Positions 24,048 through 31,912 are shown, numbered from the stretch's first letter. The stretch: 33,887 nt of DNA from an uncultured Prevotellaceae bacterium (GCA_946186505.1 CAMHNI010000040.1:1-33887); one strand, 5' to 3'. A program made the numbers and translations. Notes: generated from the sequence alone by a model not told the origin.

Positions 24048-24116
24048 TTAATACTCGTCCTCGTTGAAAACTTGGTTTTCGACGATTCTATACTGATTTT
24101 CAATTACTTGCATCAT
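24048..24116 (-). pseudogene. 22-codon chimeric relic ending like the DUF2795-type protein
   Basis: The frame MMQVIENQYRIVENQVFNEDEY stops at 24048. Its start comes from the 82-bp repeat and its last residues FNEDEY match the end of the intact protein at 31913-32134. The hairpin downstream also matches that locus. It is probably a rearrangement product rather than a working gene. Confidence 0.5.
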
Positions 24117-24175
24117 AATTAACTATTTTTAGCCAAATAAACCGCACGGCCTGAGGAGGTCAAAGGCGATTCATT
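24094..24175 (+). repeat. 82-bp direct repeat, copy B
   Basis: It matches 19748-19829 in the same orientation with 5 mismatches. A further shared block (GACAAACTTAT, 24185-24195) overlaps the histidine kinase stop codon. The sequence between the 82-bp core and this block is shorter than in copy A by about 50 nt. Confidence 0.9.
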
Positions 24176-24191
24176 GGCAGGTTGGACAAAC

Positions 24192-25115
24192 TTATTGCTT
24201 CCTTAAAGTAAAGTCAAATTGCAGTCCGCCGCCATCAGCATTCTTTGCACTTATCTGTCCTCCATGCAAAAGCACGGCATTCTTGACGATGGCCAGACCG
24301 AGACCCGTGCCGCCCATATTACGGCTGCGGCCTTTATCGACACGATAGAAGCGTTCAAAGATGCGGTGCAGATGTTCTGCTGGGACTCCTACACCATTGT
24401 CGCGGAAGGTGAATGCCCAATGGGAGCCTTGGTCTTCAGCAGAAATCTCTATTGATGCTCCATTACCCGCGTAGTTGATGGCGTTATCCATAAGATTGCG
24501 AAAAATGCTATATACGAGCGACCAGTTGCCTTGGACGCAGACGTCCTCAGGCAGGCAGTTGTTCAGTCGCATCTGCTTGGTCTCGACAGCCAGCGCCGTT
24601 TCCTCCACGATGTCGGCCATCATCTGCGAGATGTCTATCCGCTCCATCGCCAGCATATCGGGTGCATAGTCCATGCGGTTCAGCGTGGAGATGTCTTGCA
24701 GCAGAGCCGTCAGCCGTCGGGCCTGAGCATTGGTGCGCCGGATGAATTGCTGTTTCGTCTCGGCGGCAATGTCAGGGTTGTCGAGGATGGTGTCGGTATA
24801 GCCGAGGATGCTGGCCACGGGGGTTTTCAGTTCGTGGGCGATGTTCTGCGTCAGTTGGCGCCGCATCTGGTTCTGCTTTTCCATCTGTTCGCGACTGATG
24901 CGCTCGTCCATCCTGTGGGCATAGCGGTAGAGCAGCCAGCCGAGGCAGCACATCACCACGACGGAGAACAAGAGCAGATGCCAGTCGCTCACCTCGTCGA
25001 ACGGCTGCAGAAAGTGCTTGTCGTAGTCCTCGAACAGGATGAATATGACGGAATAGACGAGAAATATTCCCATCACGCACGCCCACATCCGTTTTCCTTC
25101 ACTCAGCTTTTTCAT
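24192..25115 (-). CDS. sensor histidine kinase (PhoR/BaeS-like)
   Basis: This 307-residue inner-membrane kinase has two helices (about 10-28 and 46-64) enclosing a sensor loop of under 20 residues. An HisKA domain follows with His94 in NIAHELKTPVASILGY, then an HATPase_c domain with NLMDNAINYAG, DNGVGVP, IFERFYRVD and GGTGLGLAIVK. With so small a periplasmic part it may sense through the membrane or a partner. It starts 17 nt after the response regulator ends, in the same operon as the pectate lyase. Its stop codon overlaps a repeat-derived block. PL10-linked regulation is inference. Confidence 0.92.
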   Translation of the reverse strand: MKKLSEGKRMWACVMGIFLVYSVIFILFEDYDKHFLQPFDEVSDWHLLLFSVVVMCCLGWLLYRYAHRMDERISREQMEKQNQMRRQLTQNIAHELKTPVASILGYTDTILDNPDIAAETKQQFIRRTNAQARRLTALLQDISTLNRMDYAPDMLAMERIDISQMMADIVEETALAVETKQMRLNNCLPEDVCVQGNWSLVYSIFRNLMDNAINYAGNGASIEISAEDQGSHWAFTFRDNGVGVPAEHLHRIFERFYRVDKGRSRNMGGTGLGLAIVKNAVLLHGGQISAKNADGGGLQFDFTLRKQ

Positions 25116-25132
25116 TTTTCACTTTTAACTCT

Positions 25133-25801
25133 TCACTTAAAAAAGTAGCCAAATCCTTGACGGGTGAGAATGCACGAGGCATAGCCGCCCAATTTCTTGC
25201 GCAGTCGGGTGATGTTGACATCCACCGTGCGCTCCGTCACTATCACGTCATCGGGCCAGACAAGGTCAAGCAGTTCCTGCCGAGAAAACACTTGTCCGCG
25301 ATGGCTCAGCAGCAGTGCCAATAGGTCGAACTCCGTGCGGGTGAGTTCCACCCTGGCATCGTCAATCGTAACCGTCTTGCTGATTGTATCAACCATCAAT
25401 TCCTCGTATTTCAACACCTTCGCCTGGGTCTGATTCCGTTTCAGCACAGCATTCACCCTCGCCCCCACCTCGCGAACGGAGAACGGCTTTGTCACGTAGT
25501 CATCGGCACCAAGACCGAACCCTTGCAGCGTGTCATCCTCCGCGTCCTTAGCCGTAATAAATATGATAGGTATGTGTGCCGTCTTTTCATCCGTCTTTAA
25601 CCTTTGAGCCAGTTCAAAGCCCGACAGTCCTGGCATCATTACATCGAGCAACAGCAAGTCATATTGCTCAATCCCTTTGCCAATTGCTTCCTCAGCGGAA
25701 AAGGCCACGTCAGTCCCATACCCCGCCGCATTCAGGTTGAATTGCAGAATCTCGCACAAGTCCTGCTCGTCATCCACCACAAGAATCCTTTTCGGTTTCA
25801 T
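25133..25801 (-). CDS. OmpR/PhoB-family response regulator
   Basis: From ATG 25801 the protein has 222 residues; an in-frame GTG lies one codon upstream. The receiver domain (about 1-118) has the acidic pair Asp10-Asp11, phosphoacceptor Asp53 (LLLDVMMPG) and the conserved Lys in DDYVTKPF. The winged-helix output domain (about 128-222) ends TRLRKKLGG...LTRQGFGYFF. The ATG overlaps the pectate lyase stop as TGATG, a sign of coupled translation. Its cognate kinase follows. The target genes are not shown by the sequence. Confidence 0.94.
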   Translation of the reverse strand: MKPKRILVVDDEQDLCEILQFNLNAAGYGTDVAFSAEEAIGKGIEQYDLLLLDVMMPGLSGFELAQRLKTDEKTAHIPIIFITAKDAEDDTLQGFGLGADDYVTKPFSVREVGARVNAVLKRNQTQAKVLKYEELMVDTISKTVTIDDARVELTRTEFDLLALLLSHRGQVFSRQELLDLVWPDDVIVTERTVDVNITRLRKKLGGYASCILTRQGFGYFFK

Positions 25802-26901
25802 CACTTAAACGTCACTCTGTTCGTAATCTTGTTTTTCTTCACCCACGTCTCGTATCGGGCGCACAGATCCTGCGGCTGGTCGTTATACCAGCCATAGCCG
25901 TTGCGACGCTCATAGCCTATCTCCTGGATGCTGCGCTTGGGCTGTCCGTCGCGGTCGCAGAAGAAGGGCTCGCCCTTCTCTAAGTCGTAGTAGCGTGCCC
26001 ACAGCGGACTGGCTGTGCTGTCCTCCACCAAGCGGAGGTCCGACTTACCATCTACCTTATATTTCTCCAAGCGATGTCCCGTTATCTTGTGCTCGTCGAA
26101 CCACTTCATGGCTCCGTTGACGGCACGGACGATGCGCTCGTCGGGCTTTGAGATTTGCATCAGCAGGAACACGATGGCGGCACTCTCCTGCGTGCAGAAC
26201 GACGGCAACTCGTAGGCACGGGCCTTGGCGGGCAGCAGCGTCTCACGGTCGTGCTGCTGGCACCATACCGTTGGCTCGCCATCGACCACTATCTGCGTGG
26301 CCAGGATGCAGTCGATGCCTTTGTCGAAAGCCTTGGCAGTCCGCTCCCGCATTTGGTCATCAACAAGTCCGTTGTTATAAGGCTCAACGTCCTTTATCAC
26401 GTCACGGAACACCTTGAGCACATTGACAATGGCATTGTCGTTGTAGGTGATGTGCACCTGATACTGGCGGTTCTTCGGCCAGAACTGGGGCCATCCACCA
26501 TTGTCATATTGTCCGCTAAGCAGAAACTCCATCGCCTTGCGGAAGGCATCGCTATAGCGAACATCTTTCGTCTGCTGATAGAGCCGTGCCAGAAACACCA
26601 TCTGCATCGTCGTGGCCTTGTTGTCGATAGTAGAATCGTCGAGGCGCGTCTTCTGCAGTTTCACGCTGTCCTGCTGTTCCGCCGTCAGCGGCATCACCAT
26701 ATTAACATTCTTGGGCCACCCGCCAGTATCACGCTGATACAGCAATAACTGGTCACCTACCCTGCGTGCCTCTTCCGTCTGGAAGTAGATGCTGTCTTTC
26801 CGTTGCAACACTTCATTGTTCGACTTCGTCTGCGCTAGAATGTTCAGGCTACCGCTCAATGACATAATAGTCAGCATTAGAACGAATTGGATTGTTCTCA
26901 T
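25801..26901 (-). CDS. pectate lyase, PL10 family
   Basis: This 366-residue secreted enzyme has a signal peptide ending NILAQ. The alpha-toroid family features are QRDTGGWPKNVNM, DDSTIDNKATTMQM, GQYDNGGWPQFWP, HITYNDNAIVNVL and, near the end, GYERRNGYGWY, which holds the arginine region associated with catalysis in PL10. PL10 enzymes cleave polygalacturonate by beta-elimination with calcium. No T9SS tail is present, so it probably acts in the periplasm. It is the first gene of an operon with a two-component system, an uncommon pairing. Confidence 0.92.
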   Translation of the reverse strand: MRTIQFVLMLTIMSLSGSLNILAQTKSNNEVLQRKDSIYFQTEEARRVGDQLLLYQRDTGGWPKNVNMVMPLTAEQQDSVKLQKTRLDDSTIDNKATTMQMVFLARLYQQTKDVRYSDAFRKAMEFLLSGQYDNGGWPQFWPKNRQYQVHITYNDNAIVNVLKVFRDVIKDVEPYNNGLVDDQMRERTAKAFDKGIDCILATQIVVDGEPTVWCQQHDRETLLPAKARAYELPSFCTQESAAIVFLLMQISKPDERIVRAVNGAMKWFDEHKITGHRLEKYKVDGKSDLRLVEDSTASPLWARYYDLEKGEPFFCDRDGQPKRSIQEIGYERRNGYGWYNDQPQDLCARYETWVKKNKITNRVTFK

Positions 26902-26928
26902 TTTCTTTATACTAAACGTTCACGAGTG

Positions 26929-26936
26929 CAAAGGTA
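26929..26936 (-). promoter_or_regulatory. -7 element for the pectate lyase operon
   Basis: TACCTTTG on the minus strand lies 27 nt before the pectate lyase start. No convincing -33 box is seen, which would fit activator dependence. Confidence 0.55.
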
Positions 26937-26958
26937 CGAATAATCTGTGAGAATTATG

Positions 26959-27963
26959 CTATCCTAACTTGATTTTTTGTCGCGTCAGAACAACAGACAG
27001 GAGCATTGAGAGGACGAGGACACCGAAGATGACGGCAAGGCTGACGGGCGTGGGAACTTCAATGTGCGGCATGTTGAGGTTCAGACCCAACAGTGTGCCG
27101 AGGGCGTTGATGTATTCGTTCATCGCCAGCAGCATTTTTACGCCCACGAAGATGAGAATGATGCCGAGGCCGTACTTCAGATAGGTGAAGTATTTGGCAA
27201 CGGCAGCCAATGCGAAGTAGAGAGCGCGGAGGCCGAGAATTGCGAAGATGTTGGAGGTGAGTACGATGAACGGGGCGCGGCTGACACTGAACACGGCGGG
27301 GATGCTATCGACGGCAAAAGCGACGTCAGTGGTCTCGATGACCAGCAGGGCGACAAAGAGCGGTGTGGCTAGCCGTCGGCCATTCTCCATGATGAAAAAC
27401 CGCTCGCCGTGCATCTTTTCGGTCACTGGATAGACCTTACGGAACCATTGCACGATGATGTTCTGCGTGGGATCAGTCTGTGTATCTTCGTCGTGCGTGA
27501 ACATCTTGCCGCCCGTATAGAGCAGGAACAGGCCGAACAAGCCCAGCACCCACTCAAACCGCTCGACCATCGCCGCACCGGCAAAAATAAAGATGCTGCG
27601 GAGGACCAATGCTCCAAAAATGCCCCAAAAGAGCACCTCGTGCTGATACTTCCGCTCGATGCCAAAGAACGAGAACAGCATGAGGAACACGAACAGGTTG
27701 TCCATCGACAGCGACTTCTCTATCAGGTAGCCCGCCAGAAACTCCATCGCCTTTTCGTGCGGTTCCACAGGATAGAATAGGTAGATGACCGCGCAGAACA
27801 CCAGCGACACACCTATCCAGACGGCGGTCATCTGGAGTGCCTCTTTCACATTCACCTCGTGCTGTCCCTTGCGTCCGAACATCTTCAGGTCGGCTACCAG
27901 CATCAGCAGCACCAATACATAGAATACAATCCAAGCCCAGAGGGGCAGTCCCATTAACGCCAT
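26959..27963 (-). CDS. TerC/Alx family membrane protein
   Basis: This 334-residue protein has about nine membrane helices and the two family motifs EKSLSMDNLFVFLMLF and ETTDVAFAVDSIPAVF, whose acidic residues form a metal site. Relatives such as Alx and MneA-like TerC proteins export manganese; TerC proteins have also been linked to metal loading of exported enzymes. It lies 40 nt after the PepSY-like gene on the same strand. No yybP-ykoY (manganese) riboswitch is visible in that short gap. Confidence 0.92.
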   Translation of the reverse strand: MALMGLPLWAWIVFYVLVLLMLVADLKMFGRKGQHEVNVKEALQMTAVWIGVSLVFCAVIYLFYPVEPHEKAMEFLAGYLIEKSLSMDNLFVFLMLFSFFGIERKYQHEVLFWGIFGALVLRSIFIFAGAAMVERFEWVLGLFGLFLLYTGGKMFTHDEDTQTDPTQNIIVQWFRKVYPVTEKMHGERFFIMENGRRLATPLFVALLVIETTDVAFAVDSIPAVFSVSRAPFIVLTSNIFAILGLRALYFALAAVAKYFTYLKYGLGIILIFVGVKMLLAMNEYINALGTLLGLNLNMPHIEVPTPVSLAVIFGVLVLSMLLSVVLTRQKIKLG

Positions 27964-28003
27964 ATCACTATAACTCCAACAAATTATTCATATTATAATC
28001 TTG

Positions 28004-28444
28004 TCACTTGCCAACCCTAATGACCTTCCACTGCTTATTGAACTTTATTTCTGTTCCGTCCGACAGTTCTACTTCATGTCCACTTTGGTCTCGCTCTATC
28101 TTCACAATCCTACCCTTTGGATAGTTTGCCTTGACATATTTACTGATAGCAGCAGGGACTGTTGCTGGTGGAACGGCAGACGACTTGCATTTGATTTCCT
28201 TCCATGCGCCCTTACCGTCGAATTCCAGTTTGGCGCCATTGTCCAGAGTCACGTCATAACAGGTTTTCCGCATTTCGACGTCCTTCTTGGCTTCTGTAAT
28301 CTTCTTTCCCTTGAAATGTGTATTGATAAACGTCTGAGCAGCCGCAGGCAGTTCTTTTGCGGTAATCACTTTTTCATGTCCGAAACTGGGTGTTGATGGC
28401 AGCAAGACCAATAATGCCCATGTAAAAAAATTCCTTGCGTTCAT
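28004..28444 (-). CDS. PepSY-like periplasmic protein
   Basis: From ATG 28444 this 146-residue protein begins with a signal peptide (MNARNFFTWALLVLLPSTPSFG). Two repeats of the PepSY-like/DUF2874 pattern follow: a helix AAQTFINTHFKGKKI with strands YDVTLDNGAKLEFDGKGAWKEI, then AISKYVKANYPKGRIVKI with HEVELSDGTEIKFNKQWKVI. The longer frame to 28612 runs into the Na/Pi gene and is not used. Such proteins are small periplasmic inhibitors or binding proteins of unknown partner. It lies 34 nt after the Na/Pi gene. Confidence 0.85.
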   Translation of the reverse strand: MNARNFFTWALLVLLPSTPSFGHEKVITAKELPAAAQTFINTHFKGKKITEAKKDVEMRKTCYDVTLDNGAKLEFDGKGAWKEIKCKSSAVPPATVPAAISKYVKANYPKGRIVKIERDQSGHEVELSDGTEIKFNKQWKVIRVGK

Positions 28445-28478
28445 AATATTTGCTTTTTTAATGATAAATATGTTTCTT

Positions 28479-30167
28479 CTATTTCCCGAATCTTGCCTGA
28501 ACGACGTTAACCACGTAGTCGCCCAGTTTCTCGCACTCGTTGACGAGGTCAGCGAAGACAGTGCCGAGAGCGTAGTCGTATTCACGGGCGTTGACGGCAC
28601 GGATATTTTCACCTTTTAGCCGCTGGCGCATCTGGTTGATATCGTTCTCAATGCGGTAACTGTCGCGGATATCGTGCTCAGAGCGGTGACCAGACATGAT
28701 GGTATTCATCTGTGACAGGGCATCGTCGCAGAGGGTCATCATGGACTGCAATTGGGTGCGCTGGTTGGCGGTAAAGTCCTTGCCCGTCTCTTGCAGACGG
28801 TTCATTGTGCGGGCCAAATTGTAGCAGGCATCTCCGATGCTTTCCAGTTCGCCCACCTCGCGCAACATCTGGCGCACTTTTACTTTGGTTTCGTCGCTGA
28901 GGTGGTTCTCGCTCACCTTCTCTAAGAAGCGGGCTATCTCTATCTCCATACGGTCGGTGTAGTCCTCCTGGCTCTCTATCTGGCTGAACAGATGCGCGAA
29001 CTTGCCCTCGTCGCGTTCGTCCGTCAGTTGGCGTACCATGCCAAACATCCGTTGTACGCGCACGCCAAACTGTGCCGTCTCCTTCTGGGCCTGCAGGACG
29101 GAGATTTCGGGCGTCTGCATCAGGTTGGTCTCGATGTACTGCAAGCGGAATTGCTCCTGCTCAGGCTGGGGCTTCTCTGGCAACAGCCAGCACACCACGC
29201 GCTCCAACTGGGGAATCAGTCCTATCAGAATGGCCGTGTTCGTCACGTTGAAACAGGTATGGAACATGGCCAGCACCACGGGCAAGAGTGTGGCTTGACC
29301 GCCAGCCGTCGGATCGTAGCCCACCAATTGGCACACCATATCGACAAAGGGATAGAACACGCAGAGCACCCAAATAACTCCGAACACATTGAACAACAAG
29401 TGTGCCAATGCTGCCCGACGAGCCTGTGTATTAGCACCGAGAGCCGCAAGATTAGCCGTTGCCGTCGTACCGATATTTTCACCCATCACCAAGGCTATGC
29501 CTAAATAAATAGGTAATACGCCCGTAGAGCAGAGTAGGATGGTGATAGCCATGACGGCTGCTGACGACTGTACGATGCAGGTAATCAGTGTACCGATGCC
29601 CAAAAAGGCAAGAATCGTCCAATAGCTGTTAGTGTCGAACGAAGCAAAGAACCGCACCACCGCCTCGTTGTGCTCCAGGTCCATCTCCTTACCCGCTGTA
29701 CTCAGCATCACCAGCGAGAGGAACATAAACGCGATGCCAAACAGGAAGTCGCCCACAAAGCGGTGGCGCTTCATGTAGATAAGTATGATGCCGATGGCAA
29801 AAGCCGGGAACACGACGCTGGTCAAATCGACGTTGTAGCCCAGCGACATAATCCAAGCCGTGAGTGTCGTACCGATGTTGGCACCCATAATTACCGAGAT
29901 GGCCTGCGCCAGCGTCAGTAGTCCTGCCGACACGAACGAAACGGTCATCACCGTCGTTGCCGACGACGACTGCACAGCACAAGTCACGAAGGTTCCCGTC
30001 AGCATCCCCGTCAAACGGTTTGTGGTCATCCGTGCCAGAATGTGTCTTAACTGCGGTCCCGCCATTTTCTGCAGGGCATCACTCATCATACGCATGCCGT
30101 AGATGAGCAGTCCTAATGCTCCCAGCAGTTTCAGCGATACCATCAAATAGTCTTGAGTTGTCTCCAT
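28479..30167 (-). CDS. Na/Pi cotransporter family protein with PhoU-like tail
   Basis: This 562-residue protein has an N-terminal membrane part (about 10-330) containing the two inverted QSS repeats (CAVQSSSATTVMTVSFV and CIVQSSAAVMAITILL), typical of the NptA/SLC34 group, and a soluble helical C-terminal region (about 350-562) with PhoU-like helices (GELESIGDACYNLARTMN, ECEKLGDYVVNVVQARFG). It would import phosphate with sodium; the PhoU-like part may tune activity. It has its own clear promoter and leads into the PepSY-like and TerC genes. Confidence 0.92.
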   Translation of the reverse strand: METTQDYLMVSLKLLGALGLLIYGMRMMSDALQKMAGPQLRHILARMTTNRLTGMLTGTFVTCAVQSSSATTVMTVSFVSAGLLTLAQAISVIMGANIGTTLTAWIMSLGYNVDLTSVVFPAFAIGIILIYMKRHRFVGDFLFGIAFMFLSLVMLSTAGKEMDLEHNEAVVRFFASFDTNSYWTILAFLGIGTLITCIVQSSAAVMAITILLCSTGVLPIYLGIALVMGENIGTTATANLAALGANTQARRAALAHLLFNVFGVIWVLCVFYPFVDMVCQLVGYDPTAGGQATLLPVVLAMFHTCFNVTNTAILIGLIPQLERVVCWLLPEKPQPEQEQFRLQYIETNLMQTPEISVLQAQKETAQFGVRVQRMFGMVRQLTDERDEGKFAHLFSQIESQEDYTDRMEIEIARFLEKVSENHLSDETKVKVRQMLREVGELESIGDACYNLARTMNRLQETGKDFTANQRTQLQSMMTLCDDALSQMNTIMSGHRSEHDIRDSYRIENDINQMRQRLKGENIRAVNAREYDYALGTVFADLVNECEKLGDYVVNVVQARFGK

Positions 30168-30198
30168 TTGCTTTCTTGAGTTATTATTCTTTCGAATG

Positions 30199-30229
30199 CA
30201 AAATTAGAATGATTTCACTTAGCCACAAA
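30199..30229 (-). promoter_or_regulatory. promoter of the Na/Pi gene
   Basis: On the minus strand TTTG (30226-30229), a 19-nt spacer and TAATTTTG (30199-30206) fit the Bacteroidetes consensus well. Confidence 0.85.
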
Positions 30230-30232
30230 AGA

Positions 30233-30265
30233 AATCCTGTTACAATTGTGTTACGTAACAGGATT
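30233..30265 (-). terminator. hairpin upstream of the Na/Pi promoter
   Basis: The perfect 11-bp arms AATCCTGTTAC (30233-30243) and GTAACAGGATT (30255-30265) with an 11-nt loop are followed on the minus strand by TTTCTTTT. This fits a terminator for transcription arriving from 30.3-31.0 kb. T-rich sequence on the other side allows bidirectional use. Confidence 0.75.
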
Positions 30266-30274
30266 GTAATATTT

Positions 30275-30751
30275 TTACTTGTGGAATCCCCGACTTCGGC
30301 TTTGCTTTTGTTCTTCATTCATGTCCTGAACAATATAGTTGAGTTGTCCCTTTATCTTCTCACACTCATCAGATTTGCCTTTGGCGAAACCGCTTTTGCT
30401 CGGCCAATTGTGAGCGAGCTTACTTGGCTCTCGCTTACTCGCGGCATTCAAGAAGGGTAGTGAGGCTTTGAGCACAGTGCCAGCAGCAGCCTCCTTATCA
30501 GATTGGCTATTCATATAGCGTTTGACATCGCACTCCTGACGATAGCTGAAACTGCGATAGCCAGCCTGAACATAATCGATAACAGCCTTAAAAGCACCTC
30601 TTAGCAGTTCAGGAAGATAGACAGATAGAGAACCGTTCGGAAAACACGAACAGTTGTGACAGGCAGATATTATGCCAATTATACAAAAATGCGTTACGCA
30701 AATTTGTATAATTGGATTTTTATCACTGCTCAATCCCCTACCACTTCCCAA
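30275..30751 (-). CDS. uncertain hypothetical frame
   Basis: An open frame of 158 codons ends just before a terminator-like hairpin. Its C-terminal half (about 50-158, GAFKAVIDYVQAGYRSFSYRQ onward) is hydrophilic and protein-like. The first 40 codons cross the long hairpin at 30675-30715 and overlap the end of the upstream remnant, so the true start, if any, is further in. I recognise no family. It may be a decayed gene. Confidence 0.35.
   Translation of the reverse strand: MGSGRGLSSDKNPIIQICVTHFCIIGIISACHNCSCFPNGSLSVYLPELLRGAFKAVIDYVQAGYRSFSYRQECDVKRYMNSQSDKEAAAGTVLKASLPFLNAASKREPSKLAHNWPSKSGFAKGKSDECEKIKGQLNYIVQDMNEEQKQSRSRGFHK
30675..30715. terminator. 41-nt near-perfect hairpin
   Basis: Arms of 19 nt (beginning CCAATTATAC and ending GTATAATTGG) enclose a TTA loop with two mismatches in the stem. 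A T tract follows on the plus strand and an A tract precedes it on the minus strand, 15 nt after the stop of the regulator remnant. A terminator is likely, with direction uncertain. Confidence 0.6.
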
Positions 30752-31062
30752 TGCCCGCCTTTATCAGGCCCAATACGTTTAATCTTGTTTTGTTCTTTCA
30801 TCCTGTTCAGCACATTCCAGGTGCCATTTTTAGAGAGACCTGTTAATTTCTGAAACTCTTGAATAGTTATAGAAGAATCTTTCCTTATTGCCTCTTTAAT
30901 AACATCTTCGAGTTCCTTCCCAGTTTTCTTCCCAGTTTTCTTCCCACTCTCATCTGTAGTGGGAAGTAAAGTGGGAACATAAGGAATCTCTATGCGGTAT
31001 ACATCCTGTTCTTCTATAATTGGTTCCTTGCCGTTGGCGTATAAAGGAGTGTACTTGAACAT
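30730..31062 (-). pseudogene. C-terminal remnant of an AlbA_2/ATP-binding-type regulator
   Basis: These 110 residues open with MFKYTPLYANGKEPIIEEQDVYRIEIPYVPT and, after a Lys-rich GKKTGKKTGKE linker, end in a winged-helix (about 63-108: ITIQEFQKLTGLSKNGTWNVLNRMKEQNKIKRIG). This is the layout of the last quarter of AlbA_2-type regulators, which are about 400-500 residues long. The frame is still open upstream for four codons (WYEK) before a TAG, consistent with truncation of a longer gene. A short free-standing DNA-binding protein cannot be excluded, since TATCTTTG lies just upstream (31087-31094). Confidence 0.6.
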
Positions 31063-31116
31063 CTTTTCATACCACTAGCCAGTTATTCAAAGATATCGTA
31101 AAAAAAGGAGGATTTA

Positions 31117-31148
31117 TTTGGTAGGATAAAAATTTATCCCTATATTTG
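31117..31148 (+). promoter_or_regulatory. promoter with internal palindromic operator
   Basis: TTTG (31117-31120), 20 nt, TATATTTG (31141-31148). The spacer holds the palindrome GGATAAA-AA-TTTATCC (31124-31139). A bound regulator would block polymerase, as expected for autoregulation by the HTH protein encoded second in this operon. Confidence 0.8.
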
Positions 31149-31165
31149 CATCAAAAAGTGAACAT

Positions 31166-31411
31166 ATGCCCACAATACTCTTAGCGTTTGGATTGCGATT
31201 CTACTTCTATTCTGAGGAGCACATGCCCATTCATGTCCATGTGGAGAATGCTGATGGACGTGCAAAGTTCTCTCTGGAACCGGCTGTTGAACTTATCAAG
31301 AATGAAGGGATGAAGCCAAAAGATTTAAAGAAGGCCAAGGCTCTGTGCGAGACTTTTCAAGAAGAGTTCATAGAGAAATGGCACGAACACATGGATGATA
31401 ACGATGAATAA
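31166..31411 (+). CDS. DUF4160 domain protein
   Basis: This 81-residue protein has the family opening MPTILLAFGLRFYFYSEEHMPIHVHVENADGRAKF and a helical second half. DUF4160 proteins are small, of unknown biochemical role, and usually paired with DUF2442 proteins, an arrangement reminiscent of toxin-antitoxin pairs. The His-containing PIHVHVE stretch is the most conserved part. It ends 2 nt before the DUF2442 gene. Confidence 0.9.
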   Translation: MPTILLAFGLRFYFYSEEHMPIHVHVENADGRAKFSLEPAVELIKNEGMKPKDLKKAKALCETFQEEFIEKWHEHMDDNDE

Positions 31412-31413
31412 TT

Positions 31414-31830
31414 ATGGCAAAGATTGAAAAATTATGGTTTGACGCCAATCGCATTTATTTGTTGACAGATGCAGGCGAGACTTTAAGTCGTCCGCTGGAA
31501 GCATTCCCTGTATTGAAAGAAGCTTCCGAATCAGAGCGACTTGATTTCAAAATTGGACGATTTGGTGATGACATACGTTGGGAGAAGTTGGATGAAGACG
31601 TACATTTATCTAGTTTTTATGATGTCGTTGAACCTAATCCTGACAATGAGGTCGCAAGAATTTTTGGCCGATTCCCTCAGATTAATGTATCAGAAATGGC
31701 CAAGTATATCGGTATTAACAAAAGTCTACTGGCCAAATATATTTATGGTATCAAAAACCCCAGTAGTAAACGAATGCAGGAAATCAAGCAAGCATTTCAT
31801 CTGATGGGGCAGGAATTGATTGCCATTTGA
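31414..31830 (+). CDS. DUF2442 protein with C-terminal HTH
   Basis: In this 138-residue protein residues 1-70 match the DUF2442 pattern (IEKLWFDANRIYLLTDAGETLSRPLEAFPVL). Residues about 88-138 form a Cro/XRE-like helix-turn-helix (INVSEMAKYIGINKSLLAKYIYGIKNPSSKRMQEI). The HTH makes it the likely repressor acting at the palindrome in the promoter at 31124-31139. Together with the DUF4160 protein it forms a two-gene unit. Confidence 0.88.
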   Translation: MAKIEKLWFDANRIYLLTDAGETLSRPLEAFPVLKEASESERLDFKIGRFGDDIRWEKLDEDVHLSSFYDVVEPNPDNEVARIFGRFPQINVSEMAKYIGINKSLLAKYIYGIKNPSSKRMQEIKQAFHLMGQELIAI

Positions 31831-31842
31831 TACTCTAAAAAC

Positions 31843-31883
31843 ACCAGCGAGACAAACAAATAAAAATTGTCTATCTCGCTGGT
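31843..31883. terminator. shared terminator between convergent genes
   Basis: ACCAGCGAGA/TCTCGCTGGT plus inner GACAA/TTGTC form a strong hairpin. On the minus strand it exits into GTTTTTAG. It serves the DUF2795-type gene and possibly the DUF2442 gene. Confidence 0.85.
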
Positions 31884-31912
31884 ATTAAATGATTTAGACT
31901 AAATAAATCCTA

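Larger units (their letters stand above)
23613..24191. other. 579-bp gene-free region of relics
   Basis: It contains an isolated TATCTTTG (23670-23677) with no good -33 box, the terminator at 23755, an unidentified coding-like fragment, a hairpin and gene end resembling the DUF2795 locus at 31.8-32.0 kb, and the second copy of the 82-bp repeat. No intact gene is visible. Confidence 0.7.

Noticed and set aside
27964..28003. Manganese (yybP-ykoY) riboswitch before terC
   Set aside because: The gap of 40 nt is too short and shows no such structure.
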